From positions 558,001-622,000 of the forward strand of contig NZ_JACKXE010000001.1 of assembly GCF_014212315.1 (NCBI RefSeq): a stretch of 64,000 nucleotides of DNA. The letters are read 5' to 3'. The translations under genes and the position numbers were made by a program. The notes beneath the pieces were generated by a model that searched no databases, was not told the DNA's origin, and saw only the letters and a program-made list of their open reading frames with translations. The DNA comes from Nocardioides luti (GTDB lineage: Bacteria; Actinomycetota; Actinomycetes; Propionibacteriales; Nocardioidaceae). This document shows positions 52,162-60,308 of the stretch, piece after piece (the first letter of the stretch is position 1; each line of letters starts with the position of its first letter).

Positions 52162-52975
52162 GCTGCGCGCACTGCCACAGGTCGTCGGGGTGCACGACCG
52201 CGACCACGGGGTACCCGCCGGTCGGCGGGTGGTCGGCCAGGAACACCACCGGGCGCCCGCTCGGCGGCACCTGGACGGCGCCCAGGACCATCCCCTCGCT
52301 GGCCAGCTCGCCGTCGCGCACGCGCTGCAGCGGCGGCCCGTCGAGGCGCAGCCCGACGCGGTTCGAGTCCGCCTCCACGACGTACGCCGGCCCGCAGAGC
52401 GCCGCGAGGGCACCCGCCCCGAACCAGTCGACGCGCGGCCCGGGCAGCACGCGCAGCGGCCCCGTCCGAGGCGGCCGCGGGGTGTCCAGCGGGGCGGGCC
52501 GACCGGTCGCCGCACCGACGGGGAGCTCGTCGCCCGCCGCCACCCGGGGCGGCCCGACCCAGGCCAGCGTGTCGGTGGAGCGGGAGCCGAGCACCGGCGC
52601 GACGTCGAGACCGCCGGCGACCGCGACGTACGACCGCACGCCGCTCGCGGGCCGGCCCAGCCGCAGCTCCGCCCCGGCGGGCAGCCACTCGGCGCGGGTG
52701 TGGCCGCGACCGGCGCCGTCGACGGACACCGGGAGCACCGCACCGGTCACCGCCACCCAGCACCCGTGAGTGGCGCGCAGCACCAGGCCGCCGAGCGTCA
52801 CCTCCAGCACCGCGGCCGACGACTCGTTGCCGACCAGGCGGTTGGCGAGCGCCGCGGCCGGCCGGTCCAGGGCGCCCGCCCGGGGCACCCCGAGGTGCGC
52901 ATGACCGGGCCGACCCTCGTCCTGGACCGTCGTGAGGGCACCCACCTCCCACACCTGCAGCACCGTCGGGCTCAT
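52106..52975 (-). CDS. pxpC: 5-oxoprolinase subunit C / biotin-dependent carboxylase-like (KipA family)
   Basis: 289 residues. The N-terminal VWEVGALTTVQDEGRPGHAHLGVPRAGALD and the later DHPPTGGYPVVAVVHPDDLWQCAQLRPG are hallmarks of the AHS2/KipA family. With PxpB and PxpA it forms the prokaryotic ATP-dependent 5-oxoprolinase, which opens 5-oxoproline to glutamate. The ATG at 52975 overlaps the pxpB stop (ATGA). Its 3' end overlaps dinB by 56 bp on the opposite strand. Confidence 0.92.
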   Translation of the reverse strand: MSPTVLQVWEVGALTTVQDEGRPGHAHLGVPRAGALDRPAAALANRLVGNESSAAVLEVTLGGLVLRATHGCWVAVTGAVLPVSVDGAGRGHTRAEWLPAGAELRLGRPASGVRSYVAVAGGLDVAPVLGSRSTDTLAWVGPPRVAAGDELPVGAATGRPAPLDTPRPPRTGPLRVLPGPRVDWFGAGALAALCGPAYVVEADSNRVGLRLDGPPLQRVRDGELASEGMVLGAVQVPPSGRPVVFLADHPPTGGYPVVAVVHPDDLWQCAQLRPGERVRFRPDPRGATR

Positions 52976-53589
52976 CGCGCCACGAACCGGACCCGGGTGC
53001 CGGGCGCCAGCAGGGCGGGCTGCTCGCGGGCGGGGTCCCACAGCACGGCGTCGGTCCGCCCGAGGAGGCGCCAGCCGCCGGGTGACTCCGTCGGGTAGAC
53101 CCCGCACCACCGGTCGGCGAGCCCCACCGAGCCGGCCGGCAACCGCGCCCGCGGCGACTCCAGCCGCGGCACCCACCGCTCCTCCGGCAGCCCGGCGAGG
53201 TAGGCGAAGCCCGGCGCGAAGCCGCAGAACGCCGCGGTGAAGTCCACGGCCGTGTGCGCGGCGACGACGCCGGCCTCGTCGGTCCCCCAGGCCTCGGCCA
53301 CGACGGCCAGGTCGGAGCCGTCGTAGGTCACCTGGATCTCCACGAGCGGCCCGTCCACGGACTCCTCGGTCGGCGTCCACCCGGCGAGCGCGGCCTCCAG
53401 CGCGCCGACGTCCGCGACCCCGTCGAACAGCACGGTCCGCGCGGCCGGGACGACCTCCTCGCAGCCGCCGGCGAGCCCCGGGACGGCGGCGAGCGCACCG
53501 GACCTCGCCCAGGTGGCCAGGGACAGGGCGGCGCGGGCGTCGTCGACCTCGACGAGCAGCGCGTGGCGTCCGACCGGGCGGGAGTGCAC
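52972..53589 (-). CDS. pxpB: 5-oxoprolinase subunit B (KipI family)
   Basis: 205 residues. The AHS1/KipI family motif is FCGFAPGFAYLAGLP (about 125-139), followed by RLPAGSVGLADRWCGVYPTESPGGW. The GTG at 53589 gives a sensible start (VHSRPVGRHALLVEVDD); the frame continues upstream through a hairpin but without conserved sequence. It is coupled to pxpC. A strong hairpin (53614-53650) lies just 25 nt upstream, unusual for a gene expected to follow pxpA. Confidence 0.92.
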   Translation of the reverse strand: MHSRPVGRHALLVEVDDARAALSLATWARSGALAAVPGLAGGCEEVVPAARTVLFDGVADVGALEAALAGWTPTEESVDGPLVEIQVTYDGSDLAVVAEAWGTDEAGVVAAHTAVDFTAAFCGFAPGFAYLAGLPEERWVPRLESPRARLPAGSVGLADRWCGVYPTESPGGWRLLGRTDAVLWDPAREQPALLAPGTRVRFVAR

Positions 53590-53984
53590 GCGGCCAGTCT
53601 GCCGGAAATAGGTGAAGGGCTCCCGGTGGTATGAGCACCAGGAGCCCTTCGAGTTGACCGGAAACGGTGACGCCCGGCCCACCGAACCGGAGCTCCGACC
53701 CCGCCGTCCCCGTCACCGGGCCGACGCCGCGAGTTGCCTCGTGGTGTGGGTGTTCGTCCTGCTCGATCTCCAGCTCTTCCCCGGCGAACCGGCGTCGATC
53801 TGGTAGGGAGAGTTCTACGTGGCCCGGGTCACGCGGCGCAAGGCTTTCCGGCACATTCCCGCGACATTCCTGCGGTCCCACAGGCTCCTCCACAGAACCG
53901 GCCGTTTCTCCACAACAGGGGCCCCGAGTGCACAGGTTCGTGCACAGCCCCTGTGGAGAAGATCCGGGCCGCCACCGGGTGGAC
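53590..53984. other. Noncoding gap between pxpA and pxpB with DnaA-box-like 9-mers
   Basis: A 395-bp gap inside what is usually a tight operon. It holds a hairpin next to pxpB, two exact TTCTCCACA 9-mers in opposite orientation (53906-53914 plus, 53960-53952 minus), a related TCCTCCACA (53886-53894), and a direct repeat GTGCACAG (53928-53935, 53940-53947). Forward frames here have no family match. Confidence 0.5.
53614..53650. terminator. Strong hairpin immediately upstream of pxpB
   Basis: GAAGGGCTCCCGGTG (53614-53628) and CACCAGGAGCCCTTC (53636-53650) form a 15-bp stem with one mismatch and a 7-nt loop. It could stop transcripts from the pxpA side or act in the pxpB leader. Confidence 0.6.
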
Positions 53985-54668
53985 TCAGAGGCCGCGCAGC
54001 TCCCAGCCGGCCGCCTCGAGCGCCCGGCGTACGGCGTGGGCGTGGGCGACCGCGCCGGGGCTGTCGCCGTGGACGCAGACCGAGTCGACCGACGCCGCCA
54101 GCTCGACCGCGCGGGCCGCGACCTCGTCGTCGTCGGTGAGGACGGCGCCGCGCACGGTGCGCGGGAGCAGCCGGCCGTCCGGGCCGTAGCCGCGGTCCGG
54201 GAACCCCTCCAGCAGCACCCGCCGACCGGCCGCCTCCGCGAGCCGCAGCGAGGCCCCTGGCATGCCCAGCACCGGCAGGTCGCCGGACCCGGCCAGCACC
54301 GCCGCCGCCTGCTCCTCGTCGTCGAGGACCCGGTGGTAGAGCGCGCCGTGCGGCTTGACGTAGCGCACGGTCGTGCCCGCCGACGACGCGATCGCGGTGA
54401 GCACCCCGACCTGGTCGAGGACCTGCTCGCGCAGGTCGTCGAAGGCCACGTCGCGCGGCACCCGGCCGAAGTTCTCGCGGTCGGCGTAGGACACCTGCGC
54501 GCCGACGGAGACGCCCCGTCGTACGGCCTCGGCACAGACCGCCCGCATGATCGCGGGGTTGCCGGCGTGGTAGCCGCAGGCGACGTTCGCACTGGTGACC
54601 ACGGCGAGCAGCGCGTCGTCGTCGGTGACCTCCTCACCGAGGTCCGCGTTGAGGTCCAGGATGCGCAT
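53985..54668 (-). CDS. pxpA: 5-oxoprolinase subunit A (LamB/YcsF family)
   Basis: 227 residues. The N-terminus ILDLNADLGEEVTDDDALLAVV is followed by ANVACGYHAGNPAIM, the metal-binding signature of LamB/YcsF, and VKPHGALYHRV. It is the hydrolase component that acts with PxpBC on 5-oxoproline. The ATG at 54668 is preceded by TACCCT ending 7 nt upstream, so leaderless. It is separated from pxpB by 395 bp instead of the usual overlap. Confidence 0.93.
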   Translation of the reverse strand: MRILDLNADLGEEVTDDDALLAVVTSANVACGYHAGNPAIMRAVCAEAVRRGVSVGAQVSYADRENFGRVPRDVAFDDLREQVLDQVGVLTAIASSAGTTVRYVKPHGALYHRVLDDEEQAAAVLAGSGDLPVLGMPGASLRLAEAAGRRVLLEGFPDRGYGPDGRLLPRTVRGAVLTDDDEVAARAVELAASVDSVCVHGDSPGAVAHAHAVRRALEAAGWELRGL

Positions 54669-54704
54669 GAGGCCGAGGGTAGGACCGCCACTAGGGTTTC
54701 CCGA
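54669..54704. promoter_or_regulatory. Divergent pxpA / oligopeptidase promoter region
   Basis: Only 36 bp lie between the two ATGs. TACCCT (minus, 54681-54676) ends 7 nt before pxpA and TAGGGT (plus, 54692-54697) ends 7 nt before the oligopeptidase ATG. The two -10 elements are back to back with 10 bp between them, so polymerases would compete. Confidence 0.6.
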
Positions 54705-56834
54705 ATGCAGCCTCCCCTGGCGGACCGTCGCCCCACCACCCGCGAGATCCACGGCGAGAGCCGCGTCGACGACTACGAGTGGATGCGCGACAAGGAGTCC
54801 CCGGACGTCGTCGCCCACCTCGAGGCCGAGAACGCCTACACCGCCGCGCGCACCGAGCACCTCGCGCCGCTGCGCCAGCGGATCTTCGACGAGATCAAGG
54901 CCCGCACGCTCGAGACCGACCTGTCGGTCCCGACGCGCAACCGCGGCCACTGGTACTACGGCCGCTCCTTCGAGGGTCGTGAGTACGGCGCCAGCTGCCG
55001 CGTCCCGGTGACCGACCCCGACGACTGGACGCCGCCCCGGCCGGCCGCGGACGCCACGCCCGACGAGCCCGCGCTGCCCGGCGAGGAGCTCCTGCTGGAC
55101 CTCGACCAGCTGGCCGAGGGCCACGACTTCTTCTCGCTCGGCGGCTCGGCGATCAGCCCCGACGGCCGGCTGCTCGCCTACTCGGTCGACGTGGTCGGCG
55201 ACGAGCGCTACACGATCCGGGTCCTCGACCTGGCGACCCGCGAGCTGCGCGACGACGAGATCACCGGCGCCATCGGCGGCGCCGTCTGGGACCGCGCCGG
55301 CGAGCACGTCTACTACACGACCGTGGACGAGTCCTGGCGCGCCGACAAGATCTGGCGGCACCGGCTCGGCACCACCCAGGCCGACGACGTGCTGGTCCAC
55401 CACGAGCAGGACGCGCGCTTCTGGGTCGGCATCGGCCGCACCCGCACCGACCGCTTCCTGATGATCGCCGCCGGCTCGAAGACGACGACCGAGTACCTCG
55501 TCCTCGACGCCGACTCCCCCGACGCCGGCTTCGTGGTGTTCGCGCCTCGCGTCGAGGGCCTCGAGTACTCCCTCGACCACGCCGTCATCGCCGGCGAGGA
55601 CCGCTTCCTGGTCCTGCACAACCACACCGGGGCGGACTTCGAGCTCGGCAGCGCGCCCGTCGCGCCGACCGCGCCGGACGATTGGGCCCCCCTGGTCGCC
55701 CACGACCCCGCCGTACGCCTCGAGGACGTGGACGCCTTCGCCGGCCACCTCGTCGTGCACCAGCGCAGCGAGGGCCTCACCCAGCTGCGCATCCTCGAGC
55801 TCGGCGAGCAGGGCGTCGGCGACGACTACCTCGTCGAGTTCGACGAGGAGATCTACACCGTCGCGTCCGGTGGCAACCCCGGCTTCCACCAGCCGACGGT
55901 CCGGGTCGGCTACGCCTCGCTCGCGATCCCTTCGTCGGTCTACGACTACGACGTCCGCACCCGCGAGCTCACCCTGCTGCGCCGTGCGCCCGTCCTCGGT
56001 GGCTACGACCCGGCCGACTACGAGGAGCACCGGCTCTGGGCGACGAGCCCCGACGGCGCGCAGGTCCCGATCTCGATCGTGTGCCGTCGCGGCGCCCGCG
56101 ACGCCGGCCCGATCCCGGTCCTGCTCTACGGGTACGGCGCCTACGAGGCGTCGATGGATCCCTACTTCTCGATCGCCCGCCTCTCGATGCTCGACCGCGG
56201 CGCCGGCTTCGCGATCGCGCACGTGCGCGGGGGCGGCGAGATGGGCCGGCACTGGTACGACGACGGCAAGCTCTTCCACAAGCAGAACTCCTTCACCGAC
56301 TTCGCCGCCTGCGCCCGGCACCTCATCGCCGAGGGCTGGACGACCCCCGAGCGCCTGGTCGCCGAGGGCGGCAGCGCCGGCGGCCTGCTGATGGGCGCGG
56401 TCGCCAACCAGGCGCCGCAGCTCTTCGGCGGGATCGTCGCGGCCGTCCCGTTCGTGGACGCGCTGACGACGATGCTCGACGCCACGCTGCCGCTGACGGT
56501 CACGGAGTACGACGAGTGGGGCAACCCCGAGGCGGACCCGTCCGTCTACGCCTGCATGCGGGCCTACGCGCCGTACGACAACGTGGTCGCGATGGACTAC
56601 CCGCCGATCCTGGCGGAGACCTCGCTCAACGACACCCGGGTCCTCTACGTCGAGCCCGCGAAGTGGATCGCCAAGCTGCGCGCGACGGCCACGGGCCGCC
56701 AGGACTTCCTGCTCCGCACCGAGATGTCGGCCGGCCACGGCGGCGTCTCCGGGCGCTACAAGTCGTGGCACGACCGGGCCTTCTCGCTGGCCTGGATCCT
56801 CGACCGGATGGGCCTCGCCGACACGACGCCCTGA
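54705..56834 (+). CDS. ptrB: Oligopeptidase B-like prolyl oligopeptidase (S9A)
   Basis: 709 residues. An N-terminal beta-propeller (about 75-420) is followed by the alpha/beta-hydrolase domain with nucleophile GGSAGG (GGSAGGLLMGAV), upstream block GYGAYEASMDPYFSIARL and HVRGGGEMGRHWYDDGK, the Asp in LNDTRVLYVEPAKW and the catalytic His in SAGHGGVSGRY. S9A enzymes of this type cut short peptides after basic residues. It is cytoplasmic with no signal peptide. Length is typical for PtrB (about 690-710). An ATG at the expected transcription start suggests a leaderless mRNA. Confidence 0.94.
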   Translation: MQPPLADRRPTTREIHGESRVDDYEWMRDKESPDVVAHLEAENAYTAARTEHLAPLRQRIFDEIKARTLETDLSVPTRNRGHWYYGRSFEGREYGASCRVPVTDPDDWTPPRPAADATPDEPALPGEELLLDLDQLAEGHDFFSLGGSAISPDGRLLAYSVDVVGDERYTIRVLDLATRELRDDEITGAIGGAVWDRAGEHVYYTTVDESWRADKIWRHRLGTTQADDVLVHHEQDARFWVGIGRTRTDRFLMIAAGSKTTTEYLVLDADSPDAGFVVFAPRVEGLEYSLDHAVIAGEDRFLVLHNHTGADFELGSAPVAPTAPDDWAPLVAHDPAVRLEDVDAFAGHLVVHQRSEGLTQLRILELGEQGVGDDYLVEFDEEIYTVASGGNPGFHQPTVRVGYASLAIPSSVYDYDVRTRELTLLRRAPVLGGYDPADYEEHRLWATSPDGAQVPISIVCRRGARDAGPIPVLLYGYGAYEASMDPYFSIARLSMLDRGAGFAIAHVRGGGEMGRHWYDDGKLFHKQNSFTDFAACARHLIAEGWTTPERLVAEGGSAGGLLMGAVANQAPQLFGGIVAAVPFVDALTTMLDATLPLTVTEYDEWGNPEADPSVYACMRAYAPYDNVVAMDYPPILAETSLNDTRVLYVEPAKWIAKLRATATGRQDFLLRTEMSAGHGGVSGRYKSWHDRAFSLAWILDRMGLADTTP

Positions 56835-56854
56835 GCGGCTCGTTCCGGGTGCTG

Positions 56855-56873
56855 CTGAGAAGTCCCTGAGAGT
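56855..56873 (+). promoter_or_regulatory. Second copy of the 19-nt upstream motif
   Basis: CTGAGAAGTCCCTGAGAGT, 17 of 19 positions identical to 23514-23532. Lies 20 bp after the oligopeptidase stop and 169 bp before the sigma factor ATG, in a 208-bp leader region. Confidence 0.4.
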
Positions 56874-57042
56874 TCGGGGAAAGGGCAACTCTGACCCATC
56901 CCCACGCGTCCTTGGTTACGAAGGCTCCATAGATCCGATCGCCACCCAGGTGGCATCCCGCGGGAATCACGGGGTACGTCGGGACGTTGGACAGGACGTG
57001 TGGCTCCACTCGGTGGGGCCCATGAGAAGAGGAGGGCGTCCC

Positions 57043-57996
57043 ATGGCAGTTCGCACCGCAACCCGTTCCCGCGAGATCGAGGGTCGCGACAGCGTCGGCC
57101 TGTACCTCGACGAGATCGCGCGCAACCCCCTCCTCGACGCCGTCACCGAGGTCGAGCTCTCCAAGACGATCGAGGCCGGCCTCCTGGCCGAGGCCCTGCT
57201 CGCCGAGGGCCGCGTGGGCCGCCGCAAGGGCGGCGCCCCCATGTCGGCCACGCAGGAGGAGCTCGAGTGGCTGGCCGAGGAGGGCCGCAAGGCCGTCGAC
57301 ACGTTCATCACCGCCAACCTGCGGCTGGTCGTCTCGATCGCCCGCAAGTACGGCCGGGCGCAGATGCCGATGCTGGACCTGATCCAGGAGGGCAACACCG
57401 GCCTGATCCGCGCGGTCGAGAAGTTCGACTACACCAAGGGCTACAAGTTCTCGACGTACGCCACCTGGTGGGTGCGCCAGGCGATCACCCGCGGTATCGC
57501 GCAGCAGGCCCGCGTCGTCCGCCTCCCCGTGCACGTGGTCGAGGAGCTCAACCAGGTCGGCGGCGCCCGCCGCACCCTGGAGCGCCAGCTGGGCCGCGAC
57601 CCCGACCCGACCGAGATCGCCCAGGAGCTGGGCATGGACGTCGACCGGGTCCTCGACCTGATGGCCTGGGGCCGTGAGCACGTCAGCCTCGACTCCCCCG
57701 TCGACGAGGACGGCGACACGTCGCTCGGCGACCTGATGGCCCAGGAGACCACCCCCGGCCCCGACCTGTCGGTGCTCGACGTGGAGGCGCGCGACCGGCT
57801 CAACAGCCTCGTGGACCACCTCGACGACCGGGCGGCCGACATCATCCGGTCGCGGTACGGCCTGGTCGACGGTCGCCAGCACAAGCTGGCCGACATCGGC
57901 CTCAAGCACGGCATCTCCGCCGAGCGGGTCCGCCAGCTCGAGCGGGAGGCGCTGCAGAAGCTGCGCCGCGTCGCCGACCCGGACCTGGCTGCCTGA
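57043..57996 (+). CDS. sigB: Group 2 principal-like sigma factor (SigB/HrdD type)
   Basis: 317 residues. It lacks the long N-terminal domain of RpoD and starts almost at region 1.2 (DSVGLYLDEIARNPLLDAVTEVEL), with region 2 ([40 protein letters not shown]), region 3 and region 4 (KHGISAERVRQLEREALQKL). It would direct a second, growth-phase or stress regulon with promoters close to those of RpoD. GAGGAGG lies 6-7 nt before the ATG. It is about 10.5 kb from rpoD, a proximity reminiscent of mycobacterial sigA-sigB. The upstream region holds the 19-nt motif also found before the exported protein gene. Confidence 0.92.
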   Translation: MAVRTATRSREIEGRDSVGLYLDEIARNPLLDAVTEVELSKTIEAGLLAEALLAEGRVGRRKGGAPMSATQEELEWLAEEGRKAVDTFITANLRLVVSIARKYGRAQMPMLDLIQEGNTGLIRAVEKFDYTKGYKFSTYATWWVRQAITRGIAQQARVVRLPVHVVEELNQVGGARRTLERQLGRDPDPTEIAQELGMDVDRVLDLMAWGREHVSLDSPVDEDGDTSLGDLMAQETTPGPDLSVLDVEARDRLNSLVDHLDDRAADIIRSRYGLVDGRQHKLADIGLKHGISAERVRQLEREALQKLRRVADPDLAA

Positions 57997-57997
57997 C

Positions 57998-58582
57998 CTA
58001 CCTCGTCAGCTCCTCGAAGACCTCCGTCACCCGGTGACGGAGGTCTTCGCGCGTCCCGGTGTTCTCCACGACGTACGTCGCGATCGCGAGCCGGTCCTCC
58101 CGCGAGGCCTGGGCCGCGATCCGGGACTCGGCGTCCTCGCGGGTCCAGCCGCGGTCGCCGGTCATCCGCTCGACCTGCAGCTCGGGCGGCGCGTCCACCA
58201 CGATCACCGCGTCGAAGCCGTCGGCCCGCCCCGACTCCGCCAGCAGCGGGATGTCGTGCACGACCAGCGCCCCCTCGGGCGCGGCCGCCTCGAGCTCGGC
58301 GTACCGCTCGAAGACCAGCGGGTGCACGATCCCCTCCAGCGTCCGGCGCTTCTCCTCGTCGTTGAAGACCAGGCGGCCGACCGCCGGCCGGTCCATCTCG
58401 CCGTCGGGGGTCAGGATCCCCGGCCCGAACGCCTCGACGACCTGCGCCAGCCCCGGGGTGCCGTGGGCGACCACCTCGCGCGCCAGCACGTCGGCATCGA
58501 TCACCACCGCCCCCAGCTCCGCCAGGATCGCCGACACCGTGCTCTTGCCCGAGGCGACGCCGCCCGTGAGTCCTACTCGCAT
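57998..58582 (-). CDS. coaE: Dephospho-CoA kinase
   Basis: 194 residues. P-loop GGVASGKST is at residues 6-14, and the CoaE fold continues with VIDADVLAREVV, a lid region (FNDEEKRRTLEGIVHPLVF) and VVDAPPELQVERMTGDRG. It phosphorylates dephospho-CoA to CoA, the last step of CoA synthesis. CAGGAT ends 6 nt before the ATG. Its stop is one base from the sigB stop, and its last codons contain a long perfect hairpin. Confidence 0.96.
   Translation of the reverse strand: MRVGLTGGVASGKSTVSAILAELGAVVIDADVLAREVVAHGTPGLAQVVEAFGPGILTPDGEMDRPAVGRLVFNDEEKRRTLEGIVHPLVFERYAELEAAAPEGALVVHDIPLLAESGRADGFDAVIVVDAPPELQVERMTGDRGWTREDAESRIAAQASREDRLAIATYVVENTGTREDLRHRVTEVFEELTR
58016..58048. terminator. Perfect 16-bp hairpin inside the end of coaE, serving sigB
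   Basis: GAAGACCTCCGTCACC and its exact complement around a single C. It starts 20 bp after the sigB stop and lies entirely in coaE coding sequence, so it probably terminates sigB while also encoding part of the CoaE C-terminus. Confidence 0.75.
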
Positions 58583-58586
58583 GGGC

Positions 58587-59633
58587 TCATCCTGCCGGAC
58601 GGTCCTCGAGCCTCGTCGCGGCTGCGGGGGCAGCCTTCCTGATCCTCTTCGCCGGGGACACGGCCGTGGCGGACGTGCGGCCGTAGGCCTTGGCGACGAC
58701 CTGGAAGCGCAGCTTCTTGCCCACGTCGCGGGGACGGGGCCGGAAGGAGGCGTACGTCGCCCGCGCCACCGGCTTGCCGGCGACGAACCACCGGTAGACC
58801 GTGCGCACGCGCTCCGGGTCCCACGATCCCGGGGTGGCGTGCACGCGCTGGCCGACCCGGGGCCTGCCGAGGATCGCCGGCCGCTCCACGTTGTGGATGG
58901 GACCCCGGTGCACGCGACGCCCGAAGCGGGCGTCCTTCCCCGTGATGGTCGCGCCCTCGGCCACGACGATGTCGCCGGCGTACCGCTGCCTGCCGTAGCC
59001 GGGCGCGTCGAACGACAGGTGGTAGGTGCTGGCGGGCAGCGGACCCAGGTCGTAGCTGCCGTCGCCGGCCGTCGTGGCGCCGAACCCCGGATCCAACCAC
59101 TGGGTGTCCTCGGGGTCGGCGAAGGTCACATACACAGCAACCCCCGCGAGGGGAGCCCCCTTGGGGCCGGTCACGGTCCCGTTGATGTGGCTGCCAGGGG
59201 CGAGCTGGACGTCCTTGCCCGTTGCGGTGCCACCGTCCGGCACGTGGATGTTCGTCGCCCGGAACACGGTGACGCCGTTGTCGTACCACTCGGGGGCATG
59301 GTCGCCGGCGGGTGCGGCGACGTGCACGAGGAAGTCGTTGTGCTGCAACAGGGCGCTGGTGATGGGCGCGATGATGAGGTCGTAGGTGCCGTCGTCGGCG
59401 GTCTGCGTCTCTCCCACCGTCTGAAACCCCTCGCAGCCGCAGTAGACGATCGCCTGGACCTCGGCGCCGGCCACTGGGAGGCCGGCGTTGTCGGTCACCG
59501 TGCCCATGATGTGGATCGGCTCCTGCGCCGCCGCAGTCGACGTCGCCGCCCCGGTGCTGACGAGTCCTGCGACTGCCAGGGCCACCGTCAGCAGCCAGAC
59601 GCTCGGTCGGGTCGAGGTGCGCAGGCGTGGCAT
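58587..59633 (-). CDS. Secreted protein with carboxypeptidase-regulatory-like and Ig-like domains (paralogue 1)
   Basis: 348 residues. A signal peptide (MPRLRTSTRPSVWLLTVALA, cleavage near AAA-QEP at about 36) is followed by two carboxypeptidase-regulatory-like beta-sandwich domains (about 38-145 and 150-235: GTVTDNAGLPVAGAEVQAIV with a CGC motif, and GTVTGPKGAPLAGVAVYVTF) and an actinobacterial Ig-like repeat (about 250-320: PAILGRPRVGQRVHATPGSW). The DNA is closely similar to the gene at 61531-62559, so the two arose by recent duplication. Between them is a sigma factor unit. It is likely surface-associated; the ligand is unknown. GGGGGAGAA precedes the ATG. Confidence 0.85.
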   Translation of the reverse strand: MPRLRTSTRPSVWLLTVALAVAGLVSTGAATSTAAAQEPIHIMGTVTDNAGLPVAGAEVQAIVYCGCEGFQTVGETQTADDGTYDLIIAPITSALLQHNDFLVHVAAPAGDHAPEWYDNGVTVFRATNIHVPDGGTATGKDVQLAPGSHINGTVTGPKGAPLAGVAVYVTFADPEDTQWLDPGFGATTAGDGSYDLGPLPASTYHLSFDAPGYGRQRYAGDIVVAEGATITGKDARFGRRVHRGPIHNVERPAILGRPRVGQRVHATPGSWDPERVRTVYRWFVAGKPVARATYASFRPRPRDVGKKLRFQVVAKAYGRTSATAVSPAKRIRKAAPAAATRLEDRPAG

Positions 59634-59688
59634 CAGTGGTGTTCTCCCCCAGAGGACGACGGCGTCGTGGTCCGTCGTGAGACTGCTC

Positions 59689-59706
59689 GAGCATAAGTCG
59701 GTTCCC
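59689..59706 (-). promoter_or_regulatory. Candidate ECF-type promoter region of paralogue 1
   Basis: On the minus strand GGGAACC (59706-59700) resembles an ECF -35 core and is followed by GACTTATGCTC. The same 16 nt, with one change, occurs upstream of paralogue 2. GGGAACC also lies before the nearby sigma gene (59744-59750). Confidence 0.4.
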
Positions 59707-59743
59707 GTGCCGCCGTGGCGTGATGGGCTGACTGCGTCGGGGC

Positions 59744-59750
59744 GGGAACC
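59744..59750 (+). promoter_or_regulatory. Candidate ECF -35 motif (GGGAACC) before the sigma factor gene
   Basis: GGGAACC lies 57 nt before the ATG at 59808. If used, the sigma factor would regulate its own operon and the flanking secreted paralogues. The -10 cannot be placed with certainty. Confidence 0.35.
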
Positions 59751-59807
59751 TCCCGGGCCTCTCGGGGATCTTCCTCATGACAACGCCTACACGAGTCGGG
59801 AGACGGC

Positions 59808-60308
59808 ATGCGGGTGCCCACCTGGGAAGCGGCCTACTGCGAGTTCTTCGTGGCTCGCCGCCGGCGCCTGCTCGGGATCGCCTACGCCATCCTCGGCAGC
59901 TGGCCGGCTGCGGAGGACGCGACCCAGACGGCCTTCGTGAAGCTGTACGTCCACTGGCCGAGGATCGATCCCGCGGCCGTCGACGCCTACGCCCGGCGCA
60001 CGGTGGTGACCACGAGCATCCGGTCGGCCCAGAAGCGCGCCCGTGAACCGCTGACGGACGCGGTCCGGGACGCCGCGGCCCGGGAGGTCGACGTGGACGT
60101 GCGGGTCGACCTCACCCGGGCCCTCGCCGACCTGTCCCCGCGCGACCGTGCCGTCCTCGCGCTCCGCTTCCTCGAGGACCTGTCGGTCGCGGAGGTCGCG
60201 GAGCTGCTCGGCGTGGCCGAGGGCACCGTCAAGAGCCAGACCAACCGCGCGCTCGCACGCCTCCGGGCCGGCGAGACGACCGCCACCACCGAGAGGAAGT
60301 CCTCATGA
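59808..60308 (+). CDS. SigE-family (ECF-like) RNA polymerase sigma factor
   Basis: 166 residues. Region 2 (FFVARRRRLLGIAYAILGSW, AEDATQTAFVKLY) and region 4 (LSPRDRAVLALRFLEDLSVAEVAELLGVAEGTVKSQTNRAL, about 108-155, given as landmarks) are clear although divergent from the sigma at 16343. GGGAG lies 6 nt before the ATG. The stop overlaps the start of a membrane protein gene (ATGA). The unit is flanked on both sides by the secreted paralogues, which are plausible targets. Confidence 0.9.
   Translation: MRVPTWEAAYCEFFVARRRRLLGIAYAILGSWPAAEDATQTAFVKLYVHWPRIDPAAVDAYARRTVVTTSIRSAQKRAREPLTDAVRDAAAREVDVDVRVDLTRALADLSPRDRAVLALRFLEDLSVAEVAELLGVAEGTVKSQTNRALARLRAGETTATTERKSS

Noticed and set aside
53667..54704. 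N-terminal extension of the oligopeptidase frame
   Set aside because: The extension is antisense to pxpA and lacks family sequence. The ATG at 54705 has a -10-like element and gives the normal N-terminus.
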